This document shows, in pieces, positions 1 to 10,966 of a stretch of DNA of 64,000 bases. Each line of letters opens with the position of its first letter. Positions within the stretch are counted from its first letter, which is position 1. The notes under the pieces are model-generated. The model was not told the DNA's origin. It did not search any database and saw only the letters and a list, made by a program, of their open reading frames with translations. The stretch comes from Molanna angustata (Eukaryota > Arthropoda > Insecta > Trichoptera > Molannidae). The translations under genes and the position numbers were made by a program. The stretch is from assembly GCA_963576475.1 (NCBI GenBank), contig OY754973.1, positions 14,835,142 through 14,899,141 of the forward strand. Direction: 5' to 3'.

Positions 1-125
1 TAGAGACAAAGTTGGGATAATATAGAAGAACCAGGAACTCAAGGCATCTACAGAGCATACGACCTGTCATCAGTTGGTTTACGTGATCACTTTATGTGCT
101 TGCGCAACGTTCACGTAAACCAGCC
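1..125 (-). repeat. Interspersed repeat fragment, family C, cut by the window edge
   Basis: The segment resembles, in opposite orientation, 56512-56612, and it also matches 36480-36615, which lies in the opposite orientation to it. Shared blocks are the GAACCAGGAACTCAAGG core and the CGTAAACCAGCCG block. It continues past the left edge. No coding potential. The class (SINE or MITE) is not determined. Confidence 0.6.
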
Positions 126-867
126 GATTTTTGTTAATTTATTTAATAAATATGAATAACAATGAAAATATGTCAAATACCAAAAACACATAAAAGTACA
201 CAATAAAAATATATGTAGACAGAAATATGTATTAAAGAGAATAAATACATTTAGATATTTAAAAAATATATATATTATGCAAATTTGAGCATAAAATTGA
301 TTATGAAAAATAAAAGCATAGTTATAAAACACATAAAATTATTGACAGTAAAAAAAGAAAAGTTAAAAAAGCATATTATTAATGATAAGTCATAACAAAT
401 AATAGCACAAGTTATAAATCTAAAATAACAATGGCTAGTAAAATTGAAACGTAAAAAAGAGCACATTATTAACTAGAATAAATAACAGTTGGGCACGTAA
501 AAAATTGTAAACGTAAAACAGAGCATATTAATAATTTTGACAAATAAACACAAGTTATAAATTCATGTAATAATTATCAGAAAAAATAGTAATGTGGAAA
601 AAATAGCACAAAAATTATATATACAAGAAATAATTACAGTTAAAGAGCATATTATGTAATTAATAATAAATGAAGAGAGAATCTGGAAGCAATAATGACA
701 GTTTTACTAATTAAAACCCTACACTGAAAGCTATTTCACACGATAAGATGAAATCAAAAGGATATATTGGTTTAATCATTTTAATGTTAGGTAGCAGTGT
801 TACTAAATTAAAATAAATTTTAAATTATTGTCGGTAATTTAACAAATATTAAAATGTAGATCATATT
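126..867. repeat. AT-rich segment with degenerate direct repeats
   Basis: Very AT-rich. The block GAGCATATTATTAAT or GCACATTATTAA recurs with variants (near 370, 460, 520 and 645), usually near AAGTTATAAAT and ACGTAAAA blocks, so an old tandem array of roughly 80-100 bp units is likely. No gene seen. Confidence 0.4.
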
Positions 868-1056
868 TTGATACAAATAATTACTTACTTACTTACTTTC
901 CGTGTCCGGAATACCATCATATTATTGGTTGGTGCTCCGGTGGTGGAAGGATTGGCCGGCATTCTGCCGTTTCCAGGGACGCCCGATTGCTTTTACGAAT
1001 TAGCCGAAACTCAATCTACGTGGAGGCTCATTCCGTGTCCCCATACAAATAATTGA
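868..1056. repeat. GC-richer repeat fragment of unknown class
   Basis: A 190-bp island of higher GC in AT-rich flanks, preceded by a (TTAC)n stretch at about 882-896. CCGTGTCC occurs near both ends. The open frame here has no recognisable protein signature. From 1057 to about 1420 I see nothing I can name. Confidence 0.3.
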
Positions 1057-1420
1057 GGTATTTTTAATATTGAAGTAGCAATCTTTGAGGACGCCATTGA
1101 AGTATAAATGTAAAGTTTCTTACTCGTGAAAACTAATTCCGCTGTTGGGATACCAAATGTTTTGACATCCAAAAGAGCTGCAGTATTTAACCATCGTCTT
1201 TATTTCTTTTAATTTATAGAAAGAAAAACAAATAATAACAAAACAGACTTAAAACAACACGTCGAACTCAGGAAAACACACCAACTGACAGCCAAACTCT
1301 ATATGAATTGACGCTTAGAAAGAGACGCGAGTCCCACTTGCAGCGGCTATATTCGCACACCAGATCGGCACAAAATTATGTGTTCTGTTGTATGGACAAT
1401 AGCACTCCAGTATACCTATA

Positions 1421-2838
1421 GCCACTGCCTTGCTTCAAACAAAGCCGTGCTGTAGAAAACGCGTTGACAGTTAAAGAGACCTAACGTCGACTCGTATCTA
1501 TGAATTTTAGTATGAATTTGCGAACAGTCGGTGTGGTTTGAACTGTTGTCAGTTGTTTACAATTGCTAAAAAAACGCATTTTTATACAGTATTTTGTCAA
1601 TTTCGAATACCAATATATTCCAAATTTAATATTGTGAACTCAAGACATTAAGGCAAAATAATTTAATCAAGATATTTACTTATTTGGCATATTTTTAATA
1701 ACACGTTTGTTCTGTTTACAAACTGTATGGAGTCACGTGGAATTTTGAATACATTTTTTAATCAGATAAAAATATGTTTGCATTTAATCGGATTATATCA
1801 TATTAATAAATATAAATTATGCTTCTAGTGTACAAAATAGTTTTTTGTGATACCGACAAACTATTTCTTTACTTTCGTATTTCTGTAGGTTATATATATT
1901 TATGAAAAAAAAAACTACTTTTAGATTCCTCACAAGTGTTGCGTTCCCGGATACACCTCAAACTATAGCACTTCCTACATAGGTACCTTTTTAATTTTAG
2001 TTTCATATAATATAACTATGTAATAAACATTGTAAATTTATTCCTATGGTTATTGCCTTCTGGTTATCAGATGTCTACATTATCCTAAAATTATATATTA
2101 ACCGGTATTAACACTATTTGCTTGTCATGTAGGTATATAGTATTTTTGTGTCTTATAATTTTTGATTGTGGAATAAAGTTGTGTTTATCATGTTTCAATT
2201 TAATATTTTTTTTGTATTCCTCTTCTCGGTTCTTTTCACTTGTGTGTTTCAAGACACTAATGGTTAGTAAATATTTTTTCAATGTAGTGTAAAATACCAA
2301 TACTTTAATTTAGAATGCAATATCAGATAATTTTAAAAGTATCAAACATGGAATTATAAGGTAGTATCAAATGAAAATATTTTTAACCTAATGGGTGAAT
2401 TATTCTTAATTGAAGCTTGGTGGATGTGTTTGTTACATATTATTTTGATTACATTGTGTATACTTATGATAAAATATTAGTATCTAATATTATTTGATTT
2501 TCATTTATATGCCGAATAAAAAAAAAACAAATTTTTGTATCAATAGAATCGTTGAAGTTGAAAAATAAATTTTTATAGGAGAAAAACAAATATTCAATGA
2601 AGTATATTTTATGCTGAAATGTCATAATGCTTGCTTTTAAATATATATTAATTCGGCATATTGAAAATAAATAATAATTGGCACGCATTTTTCTATCAGA
2701 CAAATATTGAATAATATATATTTGCTCTTTACAAGTGTGTATGTAATATCGCGATAGGTCTCTTTAGTTTGAATTTTTGCGTTCCCGCCAATCTACAGCA
2801 CGGCTATGTTATTTGTAGAAGGCAGTGCTATAGCTCAT
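1421..2838. mobile_element. Candidate DNA element with ~75-bp inverted ends
   Basis: The left end (about 1421-1495) carries CTATAGCC, ACTGCCT, AGCCGTGCTGTAGA and AAAGAGACCTA blocks. The right end (about 2752-2838) carries the same blocks in the same order as reverse complement. The interior is AT-rich without a supported ORF, so this would be non-autonomous. The exact ends and target duplication are not clear. 2839-3260 holds nothing recognisable. Confidence 0.45.
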
Positions 2839-3264
2839 TGGTTAGCACCAAATTAGTGCTGCCATCTAGTATCACGTTTTAAGGTACTCTAAGAGTTATC
2901 AATCCTAGCTAGCTCCTCGGGGGAGTCAATCTTATCACACACAATATTTACACAGATACATAAAATCAACAAATTAAAACTCTTATATTATAATGTGGTT
3001 TGTTGTGTTATGGCTGAATAAAGTCGGTTGAGTCAGGTCCTTCAGGTCAGTTTGACCTTTTTTTGAAGTTAAAGTTATAATTGAAATTATAAGAGTAATC
3101 GTGCAAGATTCATTATAACGATTTTTTTAAAAAAAAAGTTTAATACGTATTCCTTAAATACCAATAAAAAATTACTCCAAACTTAACATGATGTCGTTTT
3201 TTTCTAGTTTAGGTATATATTCTTCAACCTGTTATTTAATAAATAAGTATATCTTCAATCTTCT

Positions 3265-3460
3265 TCTTCTTCTATCATTTATTTATTTATTTAACAACTT
3301 TTGGTACAAAGTATATAGTACATATTTACTGTAACATAATATGTATATAAACATACATACACACACACACACTTATATACATACATCTTTTACACATACC
3401 AAAAATCTCACAAGGCTTAGCCTGTTTGTGGGTATACCTTAATAAACTTAGAAATAAAAA
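3265..3460 (-). mobile_element. LINE 3'-tail-like fragment
   Basis: A TTTATTTATTTA run (a 3' AAATAAAT tail on the minus strand) is followed by a CA-rich stretch and a CAAGGCTTAGCCTG block, an arrangement that looks like the 3' UTR of a jockey-like LINE. No RT codons remain. Confidence 0.35.
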
Positions 3461-3499
3461 TGTTGATTGTGTGTTACATGTAAACAGTTTTTTGATAAT

Positions 3500-4390
3500 G
3501 CATATTTGTTTATTTATTTATTATATACATACGCCCTTAATAGGGCATTTACAATAAATACAAGATAAATACAACAATGTAGGCACAACAAAACATCAAT
3601 AACATACCTACATAATAAAACAGTAGTTAAAGGCAGGACAAAATAAAACAATATGATAAAAGAATATAGAGGTAAATGATAAAAAAACTAGACATTAAAG
3701 AAGAAGAAAAAAATAAACAGTATTACATATTCTATTTAAACAACAAAAATAAACAAAGCAAAGTAAAAATCGAAAAATTTAATTTTCGTTAAGATTTCGT
3801 TTTGAAGTGACACATACATTTAAAAATGATAAAGCATACTACAAAGAATGTGAATAGAATATATGAAAATATTTTAACTATTAAAAAAACTAAATATAAA
3901 TAACAGACACCGGATTCAGGTGAAAATTAATTCCCGATTTAGAAAATATTAAAGAAACTATGAAACCATAGAAAAACAAAGTTTATATTGAGAATTAAAA
4001 ACAAAATAGTAAAAAAAATAATAATAATAGTACCTATTATAAAAGGAAATCCTGTATGTTTTCATTATCAATAAGCCATGACTTGAGACGATTAACAAAT
4101 GCTGAGTGATTATTTAGAGACTTAGAAACATTGGTAACATATTGAATGATCTAGGAGCTACATACCTACCTACATATGTATGTCTTTGCGTTGATCTCTT
4201 ATTGCAGATTGGAACTTTATATACTCATACATTATTATTGCGATCACTTGTGCGATTTTAATATGAACATTTCTGTTTTTTTGTGGATAAACTTAAGACA
4301 TTGCAGCAGATAAAATTTTCTCAGATTAAATAATCTACACTCTTCAAACAATTGTTTAGTGGGATATCTGAGAGGTTTGTTGTACATTTT
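3500..4390 (-). mobile_element. Degraded jockey-like LINE, 3' end
   Basis: On the minus strand a frame-shifted C-terminal RT-like segment (about 4390-4150, with pieces reading like LFEECRLFNLRKFYLLQ) is followed by an AT-rich 3' UTR and an AAATAAATAAACA tail at about 3505-3530. Many stops. Clade assignment is tentative. 4390-4955 holds only AT-rich sequence. Confidence 0.4.
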
Positions 4391-4955
4391 TTTTATAATC
4401 ATTTTTCATACTCAACAAATATTAAGAGAGTTTATTTTTATATTTAATTAGAAATGCCATAATAGATGCTAAATATAGATATCACATTTTTATTTACAAC
4501 GAACAATATCATTTAAAGTTAAACATGAGTATATCAATGTGTTTTTAATATTCGCTGAATATACATTTCAATTTTATTACTATGGGATCTTTTGTGCTCA
4601 TTTTGTTTCCCTCTCATCGTAATGAAATTCCTTTCATGGAACTTCATAAGTAGGCAGGCAAGCATCAAATTTATTATTTCAAAAATTACGTTACTAATAC
4701 ACTCATTTATAAAAATAAACTCAACAACTTTATACACAGATTTCTTCAAAATATATCTAGTATTATTAACATATGAAATTTTCCTACAATTATGTTTTAG
4801 GCTTTGATGAAACGATACAGCCGATTATAATAATTGCGTAAAATTTTTTTTAAATAATGTGAATTACTCCCCCGCTGGGAATAGAAATCCAATACAGAAC
4901 TGAAACGACCACTATTCCAACTTATGTTAATGTCGGCCGTAAGAATAAATACTTA

Positions 4956-5043
4956 ACATACATCTTGTCGGAGAACGTGGATCAGTTAAATTATCTGACT
5001 CCTGAGGTTAAGTTTACGGGTTCGATTCCCTGTGTAAAATTCA
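4956..5043 (+). repeat. Degenerate tRNA-like SINE head
   Basis: An A-box-like GTGGATCAGTTAAATT is followed about 45 bp later by a good B box, GGGTTCGATTCCC. Spacing is that of a tRNA-derived Pol III promoter. It does not fold as a functional tRNA and the body is not recognisable. Confidence 0.45.
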
Positions 5044-5069
5044 GACAAAGCAAAAAGGGAGGGGGAGGG

Positions 5070-5490
5070 TGGGTGGTTGTTACAGTTAAAATATTATATC
5101 CAGTCTTAATCTCTCATTTTTACCTGAACATAATTGCAACTGTGGGGAATTTTCATATTTGGGATATACCCACTTTTTAGTGTCTAGGAATCTACTTAAT
5201 AAACATGAGAAAAATACACATTGAAAAAATATCTTACATTATACATTATTAGGTTTGGGGTGGGTGGTTGTTACAGTTAAAATATTATATCCAGTCTTAA
5301 TCTCTCATTTTTACCTGAACATAATTGCAACTGTGGGGAATTTTCATATTTGGGATATACCCACTTTTTAGTGTCTAGGAATCTACTTAATAAACATGAG
5401 AAAAATACACATTGAAAAAATATCTTACATTATACATTATTAGGTTTGGGGTGGGTGGTTGTTACAGTTAAAATATTATATCTAGTCCTA
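5070..5490. repeat. Tandem duplication, 191-bp unit, 2 copies plus a partial third
   Basis: The unit starting TGGGTGGTTGTTACAG at 5070 recurs at 5261 and 5452, exactly 191 bp apart. The first two are almost identical, so the duplication is recent. The third copy breaks off after about 40 bp at the junction with the adjacent RTE fragment. Confidence 0.9.
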
Positions 5491-5499
5491 ATCTCTCCT

Positions 5500-5895
5500 G
5501 AAAAGTTTTTTTTATTTCTTCTTTTCTCTATGTGTCCTGTCGGGTCCCTCCGACGTTGGCGATCGAGGGGGAGAAACTTTCCCTGTCTTGTGCGTTGCGG
5601 AACAAGTCCTCCACACGCCTCATTCCGGTCCACTCCCGAATGTAACGGAGCCTGGATAGCTGCTTCCTGCCGACCCCTCTACGACCCTCAATCTTTCCTT
5701 TTATGATCAACTGTACGATCGAGTATTTTTCGCCTCTCATTATGTGACCAAAATATGAAGTCTTACGGAGCTTGACTGTCGTGAACAACTGTCTGTCAGT
5801 ATTAGCTCTACACAAGACTTCAACGTTGCTCACCATGTCGGTCCAGGATATCCTTAGCATTCTACGATGAATCCACATTTCGAACTCTTTCCAGG
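5500..5895 (-). mobile_element. RTE-type non-LTR retrotransposon, C-terminal fragment
   Basis: A 116-residue minus-strand frame (5528-5878) begins MWIHRRMLRISWTD, followed by YFGHIMRGEKY, IKGKIEGRRGVGRK and LREWTG-like motifs. This is the region after the RT palm in RTE-like endonuclease-reverse transcriptases of insects. The endonuclease and catalytic RT parts are missing (5' truncation). The 3' end lies close to the third 191-bp repeat copy. Clade within the RTE group is uncertain. Confidence 0.8.
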
Positions 5896-5944
5896 CGGTT
5901 TATGGTACCAACCTTGAGGGTCCATGCCTTAACACCGTAGAGCT

Positions 5945-6268
5945 AGGTTAGGTTTGTTCTATTTAATGCAAAATGTTAGGTTTGAGTAATGTTAGGTTTG
6001 TTCTATTTAATGCTAAATGTTAGGTTTGAGTAATGTTAGGTTTGTTCTATTTAATGCAAAATGTTAGGTTTGAGTAATGTTAGGTTTGTTCTATTTAATG
6101 CAAAATGTTAGGTTTGAGTAATGTTAGGTTTGTTCTATTTAATGCAAAATGTTAGGTTTGAGTAATGTTGGGTTTGTTCTATTTAATGCAAAATGTTAGG
6201 TTTGAGTAATGTTAGGTTTGTTATATTTAATGCAAAATGTTAGGTTTGTTCTATTTAATGCAAAAAAT
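5945..6268. repeat. 44-bp satellite, about 7 copies
   Basis: Repeats of TTAGGTTTGTTCTATTTAAT followed by GCAAAATG and TTAGGTTTGAGTAATG. Period measured as 44 bp (5951 to 5995 and onward). The last unit is a partial one lacking the second half. Copies differ by single bases. Confidence 0.92.
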
Positions 6269-6284
6269 AAAAAAAGGTCTTTCG

Positions 6285-6428
6285 ATAATTTAAATCACGT
6301 ATAAACCCTTTTAAAAGCACGCGATAGTTACCCTTACTAACAGTATCTTCATAGTGCATTACTTGGTTTTAATAATATATCATATTTTCAATCACTAGAT
6401 TTGGTGTTATATGCCCTCTTAAAATAAT
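6285..6428 (-). mobile_element. TIR element fragment, family GGGCATATAA
   Basis: Reverse complement of the left end of the elements at 24268 and 61660. It ends at 6425 in TATGCCCTCTTAAAA, the family's terminal sequence. The other side is lost against the 44-bp satellite. 6429-7190 contains AT-rich sequence with TAGGTACCTACCTA-like motifs and no gene. Confidence 0.65.
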
Positions 6429-7197
6429 GTTTCTACCGAGATAATTGTTGCCTTAATAATATTATTTTGAAAGAACCCACATTTATTGTATGTTAACTAA
6501 TTAAAATGCATTTGAGACGGTGCAGAATTTTGTAATTTAAATTAGCACAATTTTATACGGATCATAAACCATTTTCCTCATTAAAGATGCACAAAGATTA
6601 AAAAATACATTATTAAATAAGTCCTTCGTGTCTTCATTAGTCATCAAAAGTATTTAATTAAATTCGTCCTGACGAATACCATTATCATAATTTTAAAGTA
6701 GGTACCTACCTATTTATATAAAAAAAAATGTTTATTCACTCAGTAGGTAATTAGATATTGTACATTCATTCCTTCATTCAATATTATATTTTCATATATT
6801 TTTTCTTATCTTTGAATGGCATTTTATGAAGAATGTATTTATTCGAAATTCAGTAGTAATTTGTTTGCATTTATTTTAAATGAGTTTTATGGCAAGTTTA
6901 TTGTAACTACCTGCTTATTAATAAATATTCATACCTACCTACATATATCAAGTACCTAATTAATTTCAATCTTGTCACTAAAATTATAAATAGCTCTCTA
7001 ATTATTCATTGCGTATTTCGATAAATTGATTTAATTCATTTTTGTGATTGGAGACATCTTTTGTTCAAAAAAAATTTCACGAGTACTGAGTTGAATACTC
7101 ATTTTAGTAAATAAATAATGGCAATATTCACTCCACCATTAGGTACATTGTGGAGAAACACCACAATATGTCTTCTTTATAAGATATAAAAACGAAT

Positions 7198-7600
7198 AGT
7201 TTTACGACCGCCGCGCCGCAGCACAGTTGATAAGCCGTTTGGCTTCAGTGCGGGCGTCCTGGATTAATCCCCAGCAGAGGAGAAATTTATTTAAAGACTG
7301 GTTTTTCTTCTCAGCCTTATCCCGTCCACTCCTGTACGAAGTCCTCCTCCATATCCTTCCAAGCCTCTCTATCTTGTGCATACTCTGAGCATTCAATCAG
7401 ACACCAGCATGACGGCTGATGTCATCCCTCCATCTCATTGGCGGTCTCCTAAACCAGATCAGGTTGTGTCGACCAGAGGTGTTGGAAAAAACACTTCTTA
7501 GCTAGAAGAAATTGCCATATAGAAATAAACTCGCTAGTACTTGCGCAGAGTGCAAGGATTTTTTATTTATTTATTGCATACATTATAAAGAACACATCCG
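7198..7600 (+). repeat. tRNA-like SINE (family B) interrupted by an RTE tail
   Basis: The left part (7203-7310) carries CCGCCGCG, an A-box-like CACAGTTGATAAGCCG and a degraded B box. The right part (7480-7590) carries the AAATTGCCATA and CTTGCGCAGAGTGCAAG blocks also found, inverted, at 32887 and 48871. Between them sits a piece foreign to those copies (see next entry). Confidence 0.65.
7310..7475 (-). mobile_element. RTE-type LINE C-terminal tail inside a SINE
   Basis: On the minus strand one frame reads RPPMRWRDDI and another EYAQDREAWKDMEEDFVQEW then stop. This is the usual C terminus of insect RTE-like ORFs, with a frameshift between the two halves. It is absent from the other family B SINE copies, so it inserted after the SINE. 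7600-8450 has no recognisable gene. Confidence 0.65.
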
Positions 7601-8464
7601 TTAATTTGGACACAGTGCATGTGGCGATGCTACACCACAATCAATATACGTCAATGAATACGTCATTTGTCGGATAGTCTCGCATCTCATTCATATTAAC
7701 GAAGATGGCCGAAGGACATCAGTTCCTGAACCGAATAAGCAGCGAGGTTTCCCATTACTACCATATTATAATCTGTGCATTCGCATATCAACCGGCAAGA
7801 CGAGTAGGTACCTACCACAGATAATATAGAAGTAAACTTCAGATGCGACAGTACGAAGAAAGAAGGTGTAATCAAATACAGAGCTTAGGGTAATTTCCGC
7901 TGTGGCGCTATAGTAGCGTTTTCTTCTTCTTAATAATAATAATATGGCATTATATACAAATTTAAATTGAATAATAGGAATAATAAAAAAAACGTATTCG
8001 AACTAACACAATATTTATTAAAAGACAACAAAAATAGCAATTTTATATATAGATACAACTTTAATCTACACTATATACTATTCATAGTTACTATTCTAAT
8101 CTTGCTTCGAAGTGTCTTTGACAGACTCTAAATTGATATATGTAGTGTGGAGGTAGCTTTTTTAAATAACGTTGGATTATTCACTTTTTGTAGCCACAAC
8201 TGGAGCATGTCGGGAGTGTTTCTCGGAAATGCTTATTTAAACCGAAAATATATGTAAATCATGTAAGTAGTTCTTTGATTGAAACCCTTCATCACAATAA
8301 AATTATATATATCAAATATGTAATTAACTGGCATAAGCAATATCATACTTGGAGGTATATGTTTTAAATAAAATAGAATCCCTTTGAACACGCAACCTTC
8401 TGTAATATAATCTTTCTTCATTAATTAAATAAATAGAAAGTGAAGGTTTTGATTCATATGCTTA

Positions 8465-9395
8465 TGCTGACGATCGCCTCATTGTGAAATTCTGCACTGC
8501 CGAAAACAGGGATAGTCTTGTGAATGATACCGTTGGTTGCATTGGAAAAATTGCTGCCTGGATGTCGCTCTACAAGCTAAAATGAAACCCAACGAAAACC
8601 GAGTTTCACCGCGACGACAGCTTCTCATTGAAAATACTCCGATTAACATCAATGGAGAAGAACTTACACCATCAAATACCTTCAAATTTCTAGGCGTCCA
8701 CCTGGACAACAAACTATCGCTGGACTTGCAAATCTCAAAAACTGTTAGCTCTTGTTTCTTTCATCTGAGGCAATTGAAAAGTATCCGCCGGAGCTTGCCC
8801 AAAAACGAGGCTAAAACGCTTATTAATGCATTTGTGGTGTCACGGCTGGATTACTGTAATGCTATTTATGCGGGTTTGCTAAAGTATCAGCTCGATAGAT
8901 TACAAATAGTTTTCAACGCAGCTGCGAGGTTGATATATGGAGCTGACAAAAGATGTCATATAACACCTGTTCTTAACGAACTGCACTGGTTGAGATGTCC
9001 GTAACGAGTGGAATATAAGGTATGCATGATGGTGTTTAAAGCTCTGAACGACTTGGCTCCACACTACATTCAGGAATTGTGCCAGAGGAATGTTCCATCG
9101 GGGAGGCAGCTTACGCTGAGATCGTCTGAATCACAGAGTACCAACTCTTTAAAAGAATTGGACAGAGTCAATAAGGCGGCTTACTATGATCGCGGTTTTA
9201 GTGTGAACGGGCCTTTAAAATGGAATAAATTGCCCTTTGAAATACGTGGAGCTCAGAGCATTGACACCTTCGGTAAACTTCTTAAGACTGCCTTGTTTCG
9301 TAGAGCCAACAAATAAGCTACAGCGCCCTTGGAGTGATCTTGTATCACTAAACGGCGCATTGTAAATTTTTATTATTATTATCAAATAAACATAT
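8465..9395 (+). mobile_element. CR1/L2-like LINE, 3' half of RT, pseudogenised
   Basis: The frame from about 8453 reads SYAYADDRLIVKFC (the YADD catalytic motif), then IAAWMSLYKLK before a stop. After a frameshift near 8580 it continues at 8580-9003 with FKFLGVHLDNKLS, SRLDYCNAIYAGLL and LQIVFNAAARLIYG, stops at 9002, and resumes at 9008-9316 ending KTALFRRANK. This is the RT palm end, thumb and C-terminal part of a CR1/L2-type LINE. The 3' UTR ends near a (TTA)n stretch at about 9370, as is usual for this group. The 5' half is missing. The 3' end recurs inverted at 54482. 9400-10037 shows nothing else. Confidence 0.85.
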
Positions 9396-10045
9396 ACTAC
9401 CAAATTCACATAAAAAATTGTGACTTGTTGAGCCACGAAGCTTCGAATATTATGGTGCGTAGTGCCAACCTTTTACGGATGGAATATTGCTCATAAGAAT
9501 TAACTGATATGGTTAATCAGTGATAAATATTTTTTCTATCGCATCCATAAAAATGTTTTTTTTATGAAATGGCTTTTAAATATTTCAATAATTTAAATGG
9601 TTGTTTCTAATTATCCATTAAATATTTCATTTTCAACTTCTTCTTTACCATATCGTTTGGCTGCATATATACAATAAAAATAGATTAAAAAATGTATCTA
9701 GATATAGTTTCCTAGTATAAACCATCTTGGATTATTTAGTTAATGTATTATTTCTAGTTGAACTATTTCGTATTCCATACCTAACATGCTTACTGCATTT
9801 TGCAGTTGGCAGGTCTCACTGCCACTTATAAACAATGGACATTTCAACAACGTTACAAATAGGTAAACATTAAAATGTATAATTAAATTATGCGACAATT
9901 ATAATATGAGAGATTTGTACTTTTAAATCATTTCAAACACATCTTACCCACTGTACACAATACACAACCTCCTAGAACAACAAGATCCTCTATCACCAGC
10001 ACAATAAATATGGACAAACTACTCATGGACAAAGACATTTTAAAT

Positions 10046-10493
10046 CAGCGGTCGGGGAACCGGGGTAAACTACCCCAAATGGAGTAAAAATGTTTTTTTT
10101 TGTGGTAATAAGGAAATTTAAAGTTTCCTATTTCATAAACGTGTTAGTATTTTTACAAACTTAATCTATTCATGTGCTACTTACATAAAAAATCCCAATT
10201 TTGAAGTAATTGCATCAAACATGAAGCAACATCATTTCTCCAAAATCATAAAGGGAAACCTGAAAATCTGAATTTTTGTTTTATCCAATTTGAGAATTTT
10301 ATTTTGTTTGTCTATTACATAGGTACTTACTATTTTCATGTAACTTTTTTTTATTTTCCGTGTAAATTAATTCAATAAATAATGTTTTTTTTTAAAATAC
10401 ATTGATTGTCTTCTTTTCAAAATGGGGGGAAGGGGTAATATCGACTTACGCGAAATATTTTGGGGTAATGGTTAAAAAGTTCCCCGACCGCTG
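10046..10493. mobile_element. hAT-type MITE with perfect 8-bp target duplication
   Basis: Starts CAGCGGTCGGGGAAC and ends GTTCCCCGACCGCTG, a perfect 15-bp TIR of the CAG...CTG hAT kind. It is flanked on both sides by TTTTAAAT (10038-10045 and 10494-10501), an 8-bp direct repeat. The interior (448 bp total) has no ORF, so it depends on a transposase supplied elsewhere. Confidence 0.92.
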
Positions 10494-10610
10494 TTTTAAA
10501 TACTATGCCATCAAACTACATAATTGTCTTACCAACCTCACTAAAACTGCTACCACAAAACACATATAGACAAAAAACACATTAACTCAGATCGTTAATC
10601 CGTCAATTAT

Positions 10611-10830
10611 TCGTAGCTCAGTTGGTTGGGTATCTGACTGCTGATCCAAAGGTCCCGGGTTCGATTCCCGGTGCAGGCATAGTTTTTAATTATGTTTTCG
10701 GTCTGGATCTGTGAGACGATTAATATCTCCAGAATGTGGCAACTTGTTATTGAGTGCGTGTTAAATTAATATTTGACATAGTACCTGTTAGTTGCCCGAG
10801 AAGTAATTTTGTTATGTTATGTTATTATAT
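10611..10830 (+). repeat. tRNA-derived SINE, family A, copy 1
   Basis: A tRNA-like head with A box TAGCTCAGTTGG (10614-10625) and B box GGTTCGATTCC (10658-10668) is followed by a body with GGTCTGGATCTGTGAG, CCAGAATGTGGCAACTTG and CTGTTAGTTGCCCGAG, and a TTATG-repeat tail. Three more copies lie at 30608, 49228 and 53774. The anticodon stem does not pair, so it is not a functional tRNA gene. Confidence 0.88.
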
Positions 10831-10966
10831 CCCTTGCAGAATGAAATTTGAATGTTGATACCCTTCAAATATTCCAGTTTTAGAAATTTAAATGAGAGTC
10901 AACATCATTTTATGTAATAAAAGAAAGGAAATGGTACCGTATGTGTAATTTTTGGTCGTATATCGG

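Noticed and set aside
10611..10680. Possible functional tRNA gene (+)
   Set aside because: A and B boxes are perfect but the anticodon stem does not pair and the repeat body follows in all four copies.
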